DNA of 12,355 nucleotides from Dyella_B sp035486915 (GTDB lineage: Bacteria > Pseudomonadota > Gammaproteobacteria > Xanthomonadales > Rhodanobacteraceae): contig NZ_DATHMR010000067.1 in assembly GCF_035486915.1 (NCBI RefSeq), forward strand, positions 1 through 12,355, written 5' to 3'. How positions within the stretch are numbered: position 1 is the stretch's first letter; each line of letters starts with the position of its first letter. Positions 1 through 6,200 of the stretch are shown in pieces. Under the pieces are notes generated by a model. That model had not been told where the DNA came from. It worked only from the letters and a program-made list of their open reading frames with translations, and ran no database searches. A program made the position numbers and the translations under genes.

Positions 1-89
1 AGCTGCGCAGTGGTACGGGTGTGGGCGTGGGTGCGCCGCAGTTTGGGCCGCGTCGTGGTGTGTATTTGACGTTGTCGAAAGATTTCTGA
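1..89 (+). CDS. C-terminal end of a probable TonB-dependent outer-membrane receptor (partial)
   Basis: Only the last 28 codons are present. They are read from base 3 and end at TGA 87-89; the gene begins upstream of the window. The peptide ends in GVYLTLSKDF. It has the alternating polar/hydrophobic pattern of a final beta-strand and a C-terminal phenylalanine, as expected for an outer-membrane beta-barrel recognised by the BAM machinery. The preceding glycine-rich stretch ending APQFGPRRG resembles the last extracellular loop and strand of TonB-dependent receptors, in which a 'GxPR' turn often precedes the final strand. Another reading frame also stays open for a few codons here, but without any family resemblance. 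The barrel assignment is reasonable. The exact receptor class and its ligand cannot be judged from so short a tail, and another barrel family is possible. Confidence 0.6.
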   Translation, partial: LRSGTGVGVGAPQFGPRRGVYLTLSKDF

Positions 90-96
90 TGAGCGA

Positions 97-124
97 ATGC
101 GATTGATCTTGCCATCCATCGCAT
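97..124. terminator. Possible hairpin after the partial receptor gene
   Basis: ATGCGAT (97-103) and ATCGCAT (118-124) form a perfect 7-bp inverted repeat around a 14-base loop, starting eight bases after the stop codon at 87-89. No T-tract follows, so if this ends transcription it is not a classical intrinsic terminator. It may simply be an mRNA 3'-end stabilising hairpin, or chance. Confidence 0.3.
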
Positions 125-130
125 AGGACA

Positions 131-297
131 TTCCTTCTCCCGTTGGGAGAAGGTGCCGGCAGGCGGATGAGGGTTCGGGTTGCGCGAAACATTGAATGGT
201 TTCGCGGGCGGCGTACCCTCACCACAACCCCTCTTCCTCGCTCCTCAAAACGGGGCCATTCATGGCCCCTCCCCGCGTCCGGAGGGAGAGGGGTTTT
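131..297. repeat. Compound palindromic intergenic repeat (REP-like)
   Basis: Three stem-loops follow one another and together fill most of the gap between the two convergent genes. Element A is a perfect 9-bp stem, CCTTCTCCC (133-141) and GGGAGAAGG (145-153), around a 3-base loop. Element B is TGAGGGT (168-174) pairing with ACCCTCA (215-221), enclosing a perfect inner stem CGCGAAAC (183-190) with GTTTCGCG (199-206). Element C is a 14-bp stem with one G-T wobble (226-239 with 282-295), enclosing GGGGCCAT (252-259) and ATGGCCCC (262-269). The C/T-rich then G/A-rich arms and 'GATGAGGGT...ACCCTCAC' core resemble dispersed intergenic repeats that I recall from Xanthomonadales genomes. Whether this copy belongs to such a family needs a genome-wide search. 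Element C is followed on the plus strand by TTTT (294-297) and preceded on the minus strand by the stop of ctpA, so it could also act as a two-way terminator. Confidence 0.65.
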
Positions 298-309
298 AAA
301 GCAAAGTCT

Positions 310-1677
310 TTACTGCGCGGTCGCCGATGCGGCGCGTGAATCGTGACGAAGCGCCAACCCTTTAAGAATGTTCAACGCTTGCGACAGCGCGTAGTCGCTC
401 GTGGCAAGCTTTTCATTCTCCGCGCTGCCATCGTTGTTGATGTCGCCGCTCTGTGTCGTCTCATTCGCCAGATGATGCGGCAGATCCGCTTCGGAGTTGA
501 TCGGCTCGGCCGTGTCATCCACCTTCGCCACCGTCAGATCGCCCAAGGCGATATCCGGCTTGATGCCTTCGGCCTGAATCGATGTGCCATTCGGCGTGTA
601 ATAGCGCGCGGTCGTCAGCTTCACCGCATGATCGGCGTCGAGCGGCAGCACGGTTTGCACCACGCCTTTACCAAACGTACGGCGGCCGACGATCAGCGCG
701 CGATGGTTGTCCTTCAATGCGCCGGCAACGATTTCTGCGGCGGAGGCCGTGCCGTTGTCCGTCAGCAACACCATCGGTGCACCGTTGAGCAAGTCGCCAG
801 GGTGGGCAGCGAAGGTGAGGTTCGAATCGGGCAGGCGACCGCGTGTGGTGACGATGGTGCCCGAATCGAGAAAGTCATCGCTCACGCCGACAGCGGCGGT
901 AAGCAGGCCACCCGGGTTGGAACGCAAATCGAGCACGGCGCCTTTCTGCGGGCCATTCTTCTTCAGCAATTCGCCCAGCTTCTTTTCCAGATCGCCGGTC
1001 GTGTCATCCTGGAACTGGCTGATGCGGATGTATGCATAGCCCGGTTCCAGTTCGCGCACTTTCACGCTCGTCATGGAAATGCGTTCGCGCGTCATCGTCA
1101 ACGTGACCGGCTGATCTGCCTTTTCGTGCAGGATGCCCAGGGTGATCTTCGTGCCCGGATCGCCGCGCAGCGCATCAAACATGCCGTCGATGTTGTCGCT
1201 GGTGACGGCTTTGCCGTTGATCGAGGTGATGATATCGCCCGGCTTGATGCCCGCCCGCGATGCAGGGGTGTCGTCAATCGGCGAAACGATGCGCAGCGCA
1301 CCGTTGTCCTCCATCACCTCGATACCAAGGCCACCGTACTGGCCGGTGGTGTCTTCATTGAGTTCCTGCAGGCCATCTTTGTCGAGGTAGGCGCTGTGCG
1401 GATCGAGGCCGGCGAGCATGCCTTTGATCGCATCGTTCATCAGGGTTTTGTTGTCGACCTTCTCGACGTAAGCCTGGCGAATGATTTGGTAGACGTGTGC
1501 GAAGTTGCGTACATCGTCCATATCGATCTGGTCGGAGGACGCAGCAGCGCTACTGCTGCTGGCCTTTGCCGGCGCCGTCGGCACATCGGTATCCGGCGCC
1601 ATTTGAGGGGCCGCCTGCGCGTGTAACAAGGGCGCCGCCAACAGCAGGGCGAACAGGCAATGGCGGGAAAAACGCAT
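310..1677 (-). CDS. ctpA: Carboxy-terminal processing protease, S41 family (CtpA/Prc-like)
   Basis: A 455-residue periplasmic or membrane-associated serine protease that probably trims envelope or peptidoglycan-related proteins from their C-termini. I start it at ATG 1677-1675, not at the longer open frame reaching 1806. This start gives a typical signal peptide (MRFSRHC, a leucine-rich core, then LLHAQA), and GTGGAG lies seven bases upstream. After a Ser/Ala-rich linker come an N-terminal helical region, a PDZ domain (about 114-192, beginning YGGLGIEV) and the S41 core. The catalytic serine is S312 in NGTASAAE and the lysine is K337 in TFGKG, with Q341 four residues on. The 25-residue Ser-Lys spacing and the Lys-Gln spacing match the Ser/Lys/Gln set known for the family. 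The C-terminal ~45 residues are polar and poorly conserved-looking. It lies 141 bases downstream of envC on the same strand, a pairing common in proteobacteria. The family is certain; the symbol is by family and the substrates are unknown. Confidence 0.93.
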   Translation of the reverse strand: MRFSRHCLFALLLAAPLLHAQAAPQMAPDTDVPTAPAKASSSSAAASSDQIDMDDVRNFAHVYQIIRQAYVEKVDNKTLMNDAIKGMLAGLDPHSAYLDKDGLQELNEDTTGQYGGLGIEVMEDNGALRIVSPIDDTPASRAGIKPGDIITSINGKAVTSDNIDGMFDALRGDPGTKITLGILHEKADQPVTLTMTRERISMTSVKVRELEPGYAYIRISQFQDDTTGDLEKKLGELLKKNGPQKGAVLDLRSNPGGLLTAAVGVSDDFLDSGTIVTTRGRLPDSNLTFAAHPGDLLNGAPMVLLTDNGTASAAEIVAGALKDNHRALIVGRRTFGKGVVQTVLPLDADHAVKLTTARYYTPNGTSIQAEGIKPDIALGDLTVAKVDDTAEPINSEADLPHHLANETTQSGDINNDGSAENEKLATSDYALSQALNILKGLALRHDSRAASATAQ

Positions 1678-1818
1678 GAGGCAGCTCCACAAAAAAAGGA
1701 TGTGACGACGTTGGTGAGACCGCTTTGCGTCGCGGGAATTCACGCCCAAGAATACGCCGAACGGTGTTGCCTGAACGTGTCGAAAGGGGCCTTCCACCCT
1801 GGTCAAACGCAGATGCCG
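1678..1818 (-). promoter_or_regulatory. envC-ctpA spacer with T7 tract before the ctpA ribosome-binding site
   Basis: This spacer is wide enough to hold a separate ctpA promoter, but I could not pick convincing -35/-10 boxes. On the minus strand a weak stem, GCGACG (1727-1732) with CGTCGT (1705-1710, last pair G-T), is followed about six bases later by seven T residues (1691-1697 read on the minus strand). The Shine-Dalgarno GGAG (1685-1688) comes next. The long loop and the gap before the T-run make this a poor terminator. It is recorded only as a possible weak attenuator. Confidence 0.25.
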
Positions 1819-3024
1819 TCAGCGCCGCTGACTCAGCCATGTGCGCGGATCGACCGGTTTGCCGTTCTGGCGCAACTCGAAATACACGCCGGTGCTGTCG
1901 CTGGTGGCAAGGGAGGCGGTGCCGAGTGCCTGGCCTTCGGCAATGTCATCGCCCACCCCGTGCAGCAGGGTTTCGTTGTTGCCGTACATGCTCAGCCAAC
2001 CGTTGCCGTGGTTAAGGATGATCAGCTGGCCGTATCCGCGCATGAAGTGGGCGTAGACCACGCGCCCTGCCGCCACGGCGTGCACCTCGCTGCCACGCGG
2101 CGCAGTGATCAACACGCCATTGCCAAAGTCGTGCACCGGACCGGGCGCGGGCCAGGGCAGGCTTCCACGGATATTGGCCAATGCCTTGCCCGGTGCCGTC
2201 GACGGCAATGTCGGGTTCGGGCGTGAGCGGCGGGCTGCTTCGCGTGCAGCTTCGTCGATGGCTTTCTGCAATTTGCCCATCAGCTCGTCCAGCGACTGCT
2301 CGTTCTGCTTCATGGCCGACAGGCGCTGGGCTTCATTTTTGTATTGCGCGTCGATCTGGCCGGCGAGTTTCTGTTGCGTCTTGCGCTGGTCTTCCAGGGC
2401 GGCGGCCTGTTGCTGACGCTGGGCGCGGGTTGCCTGCAAGGCTTGCTGCTCGGCGGTGATCTGCGTTTCCAGATCCTGCAGCTTGGCCAGTTCGGTCATC
2501 AGCTGCTGCACTTTCTCCAGCCGGTCGTGCTGGAAATATTTGGAGTAGGCGAGAGAGCGCGAAATGCGGGCGACATCTTCGTCGCCCAGCAACAGACGAA
2601 GGTCCGAGCCCTGGCCGATGGCGTAGGTTGCGCGTAGCAGGTCGGCGATTGCCGCGCGCTGGCTATCCAGATTCTGTTCGAGTGCCGTTCGTTGCGTTTG
2701 CAACTGATCCAGCTGTTGTTGCTTGGCCGCGATTTGCACGTCGGTGTCGCGAACGGCTTTGGCGGCTGCCGCGACGGCATCGGACTGCTTGGCCAACGTG
2801 GCATTGGCGCTATCGCGCTTTGCCGCGGTGTCGGCTTCCTCCTTGGCCAGTGCCTGCATCTTGGCCCGCAGATCGGCCAGCTGTTGCCGCGTCTGGGTTT
2901 GCTCGGCTTCGGTCTTGCTGTCCTGCGCCGCGTGAACGGGCACAGCGAGCGGGCCTGCGAGTGCAATCGCGCAGGCGATCGAGGCGGAAAGGAGCGGGCG
3001 GAAGGCGCGTGAAGGTGTCGGCAT
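1819..3024 (-). CDS. envC: EnvC-like murein hydrolase activator (degenerate LytM/M23 domain)
   Basis: A 401-residue secreted periplasmic protein. Family knowledge: EnvC activates periplasmic amidases that split septal peptidoglycan during cell division. The signal peptide covers residues 1-32 (cleavage near VHA-AQ). A long Gln/Ala/Lys-rich coiled coil runs from about 36 to 265, and a Pro-rich linker leads to a LytM/M23-like domain at 288-397. Zinc ligands of active M23 peptidases are absent: the usual HLH motif reads VYFELR (380-385), and the YxH position reads YGNN (347-350). This agrees with a non-catalytic activator. Against E. coli EnvC as I remember it, roughly nine residues are missing between HDFGN and GVLI (near residue 302). 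An in-frame stop eight codons upstream of ATG 3024-3022 leaves this the first ATG, but its ribosome-binding site is weak. It is probably co-transcribed with the downstream protease gene. No amidase gene is in the window. Confidence 0.88.
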   Translation of the reverse strand: MPTPSRAFRPLLSASIACAIALAGPLAVPVHAAQDSKTEAEQTQTRQQLADLRAKMQALAKEEADTAAKRDSANATLAKQSDAVAAAAKAVRDTDVQIAAKQQQLDQLQTQRTALEQNLDSQRAAIADLLRATYAIGQGSDLRLLLGDEDVARISRSLAYSKYFQHDRLEKVQQLMTELAKLQDLETQITAEQQALQATRAQRQQQAAALEDQRKTQQKLAGQIDAQYKNEAQRLSAMKQNEQSLDELMGKLQKAIDEAAREAARRSRPNPTLPSTAPGKALANIRGSLPWPAPGPVHDFGNGVLITAPRGSEVHAVAAGRVVYAHFMRGYGQLIILNHGNGWLSMYGNNETLLHGVGDDIAEGQALGTASLATSDSTGVYFELRQNGKPVDPRTWLSQRR

Positions 3025-3172
3025 GCGCGGATTATGTCCGAGCTGGACTCATCCGGCGAGACGCCCTGAATGGCGGCGTGGCGCGCCCTCACAGGCATCG
3101 AGCAGAAATTGGTCTGTTAGCGCACGCTGTTATGACCCTGCATTCGCTTTTCATTTGGACGTCTAGAAGGCT

Positions 3173-3202
3173 TTGACGCGACGCACAAGATGTGCGTAAA
3201 GT
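3173..3202 (+). promoter_or_regulatory. Candidate sigma-70 promoter for gltBD with overlapping operator-like palindrome
   Basis: TTGACG (3173-3178) matches five of six bases of the -35 consensus. TAAAGT (3197-3202) matches four of six of the -10, and the spacer is 18 bases. A start about seven bases after the -10 would give an 85-90 base leader. A perfect inverted repeat, ACGCACA-AGA-TGTGCGT (3181-3197), fills the spacer and touches the -10, the usual place for a repressor to block RNA polymerase. The promoter and operator roles are inferred from sequence only; the binding protein is unknown. The remainder of the envC/gltB divergent region (3025-3172) shows no convincing promoter for envC that I could identify. 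Confidence 0.5.
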
Positions 3203-3227
3203 CGGGCTGCACGCCTTTACCGCATCT

Positions 3228-3256
3228 GCTTACTGCCTCACGGCGGTAAGCGTTTT
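3228..3256 (+). promoter_or_regulatory. Terminator-like hairpin in the gltB leader (possible attenuator)
   Basis: GCTTACTGCC (3228-3237) and GGCGGTAAGC (3242-3251) form a 10-bp stem with one G-U wobble and a TCAC tetraloop. It is followed by G and four T residues (3253-3256). It lies 45 bases before the gltB start and downstream of the predicted promoter. A nearby upstream segment TTACCGC (3217-3223) is perfectly complementary to GCGGTAA (3243-3249) in the same 3' arm, so two alternative pairings are possible. The T-run is short, so termination may be inefficient. The hairpin is seen in the sequence; a regulatory role is inference. Confidence 0.45.
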
Positions 3257-3296
3257 GCGCCCTAGCGAGTCGAAAAATCGGAAGAGGGTTTTGGTC

Positions 3297-6200
3297 ATGT
3301 CGGTCGAGCCGCGTTTATACGACCCTGGTTTTGAGCACGACAGCTGTGGCTTCGGTCTGGTCGCCCAGATCGACGGCCGCGCGAGCAAATGGGTCGTCGA
3401 CACGGCATTTGAGGCACTGGCCAAACTTTCCCATCGTGGCGGCGTCAATGCCGACGGCGTCAGCGGCGATGGCTGCGGTGTGCTTATTCATCACCCCCAA
3501 TCGTGGTTGCGCGCCTTGGCTGTCGAGGCCGGTATTGCCCTGGGCGAACGTTTTGCAGCGGGATTGGTGTTTCTCGACCATGCCGACGACGATGCCGCGA
3601 AGGTGTTGGAGCGTCATATCGCTGAAGAAGGTATGCGCGTTGCCGGTTGGCGTGATGTGGCGGTGAATGCCGACGCATGCGGTCCGCTGGCTGCTTCGGC
3701 GCGGCCGCGCGTGCGCCAGATTTTCGTCAACGCTGCGGCGGATATGGAGGATGCGGCTTTTGAGCGTGCATTGTTCCGTGCACGCCGCCGCGCCGAGAGT
3801 GCTTTGTCGGACGATCTGCAGTTCTACGTCGTTTCACTTTCTGCGCAGGTGATCGGCTACAAGGCGATGGCCGCGCCGGGTCATCTGCGGGATGTCTTCG
3901 AGGATTTGCGGCATCGTGCGTTGACGGCGGATGCGGTCGTTTTTCATCAGCGTTTTTCCACCAATACGATGCCCCAGTGGCGTCTGGCTCAGCCTTTCCG
4001 CTTGCTGGCGCATAACGGCGAGATCAACACCATTCGCGCCAATCGGCGCTGGATGCAAACCCGCGCGGAAATCTGGCGTTCGCCCTTGGTGGATCTGAGC
4101 GGGATCGGTCCATTCGTGCGACAGGCGGGTTCGGATTCCGAAAGCCTCGACAACGCGCTTGAGTTGTTGCTGGCCGGCGGCCTGGATTTGATCGCCGCCA
4201 TGCGCGTACTCGTGCCGCCGGCCTTTGCCGCGCGTGAAGGCATCGATGAAGATCTCGCTGCGTTCTATGAGTACTACGCGTTGCACAGCGAGCCATGGGA
4301 CGGTCCGGCCGGACTGGTGATGTGCGATGGCCGTTACGCGGCATGCACGCTTGATCGCAATGGTCTGCGTCCGGCCCGCTGGGCGTTGTCGGATGACAAC
4401 CATCTGATCGTCGCTTCCGAGGCTGGCCTGTGGGATGTGCCGAGTGCACGCGTCATCGCCAAGGGTCGTCTTGCGCCGGGCGAAATGATCGCCGTGGACT
4501 TCCTCACGCATCGCCTGCTGCGCGATGCGGATATCGACGAAATCAACCGCAAGCGCGCGCCCTACCGCGATTGGTTGCGCGCGGGCGTCAGTTATCTCGA
4601 ATCGGATCTGATCGATCCTTCGCTGGCGGCGGAGCCGTTGCCAGCGGAAGAGTTACGTTGCTATCAGAAGCTGTACGGCCTTTCTCGCGAAGAACGCGAG
4701 ACCGTGCTCAAGGTGCTCGCGGAGCTTGAGGCGGAAGCCACCGGCTCCATGGGCGATGACACGCCGGTGGCGGCGATGTCGCGTCAGGTGCGTCCCTTGT
4801 TCGATCGTTTTCGTCAGGGCTTCGCGCAGGTCACCAACCCGCCGATCGATCCCTTGCGCGAAAAGCTGGTGATGTCGCTGGTGACGCAGATCGGCCCGGA
4901 AGGCAACGTCTTCGAGCTCAAGCCGGAAAACGCGAAACAGATCCTGATCAACTCACCGGTTCTTTCGCAGCGTAAATTGCGTCAGTTGCTGGCGATGCCG
5001 CAGTACCTCGACACGCCGCGCTTTGATCTGATGTATGCGCCGGAAGAAGGCCTGGAGGCGGCGCTTCGTCGTTTGTGTCGCGAAGTCGCGCAAACCGTGC
5101 GCGACGGACGCGCACTGGTGTTCCTCAGCGATCGGTATCCCCATCGTGATCATCTGCCGATTCATTCGTTGCTTGCCACGGGCGCCGTGCATGCGCATCT
5201 CATCGACGAAGGCTTGCGCTGTCAGTGCAACATCGTTGTGGAAACCGCCACGCCGCGCGATCCGCATCAGTTCGCATGTCTGATTGGTTTTGGCGCGACG
5301 GCGATCTATCCATGGCTTGCCTATCAAAGCCTGTTCGAACTCGGCCACGAAGGGCATATCGACGGCGACAGGCAGGAGATCGGGCGCAGCTATCGCCGCG
5401 GCATCCGCAAAGGTCTGCTGAAGATTCTGTCGAAGATGGGTATCTCCACGGTTGCTGGCTATCGTGGCGCGCAGCTGTTCGAAATTGTCGGGTTGGCGCC
5501 CGAAGTCGTCGAGTTGTGTTTCCCGGGCACGCCTTCACGCATCGGTGGCGCGGGTTTTGCCGAGCTCGAACACGAGCAGCGTCTGCTTGCAGCGGAAGCG
5601 TGGAATCAGGCGTTGCCGTTGCGTGCAGGTGGACTCTATAAGTACGTGCACGGCGGCGAGTACCACATGTACAACCCAGATGTGATCGCGAGCCTGCAGA
5701 AAGCGGTGCGCACGGGTGAGGTAGCCGATTATCGCGTCTACGCGGATTTTGTCGATCGTCGTCCTTCATCGGCGTTGCGCGATCTGCTCGGCTTGAAGCT
5801 CGCCGTCGAACCGATTCCGCTGCAGGAAGTGGAATCGGCCGATACCATTCTCAAGCGATTCGATTCGGCGGGCATGTCGCTAGGTGCGCTGTCGCCCGAA
5901 GCGCACGAAGCGCTTGCGATTGCAATGAACCGCCTTGGTGCGCGCAGCAATTCCGGTGAAGGCGGTGAAGATCCCGCGCGATATGGGACCGAGCGCGCCT
6001 CCAAGATCAAGCAGGTGGCATCCGGGCGTTTCGGCGTGACACCGGCGTATCTCGTCAATGCGGAAGTGTTGCAGATCAAGATCGCGCAAGGTGCCAAGCC
6101 GGGTGAGGGCGGACAACTACCCGGTCACAAAGTGGATGCGACCATCGCGCGCCTTCGTTACGCCAAGCCAGGTATCGGTTTGATTTCACCGCCGCCGCAT

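Noticed and set aside
409..444. EF-hand/dockerin-like DxNxDG stretch in the C-terminal tail of the S41 protease (residues 412-423).
   Set aside because: The 12th loop position is Lys instead of Glu/Asp, and no flanking helices are evident; most likely a polar tail by chance.
343..1626. A 427-codon plus-strand open frame antisense to ctpA.
   Set aside because: Arg/His-rich shadow translation with no recognisable motif. The opposite strand encodes an intact S41 protease with all its catalytic residues.
1678..1806. N-terminal 43-codon extension of the S41 protease frame.
   Set aside because: It would bury the signal peptide inside the protein, and the inner ATG has a good ribosome-binding site.
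3080..3087. GGCGCGCC perfect palindrome in the envC/gltB intergenic region.
   Set aside because: An eight-base GC palindrome is expected by chance in DNA this GC-rich, and it is not placed relative to a promoter.
3025..3296. Search for a sigma-54 (NtrC-dependent) promoter upstream of gltB.
   Set aside because: No GG/GC-spaced TGGCAC-N5-TTGC-like element was found by eye on the gltB strand.
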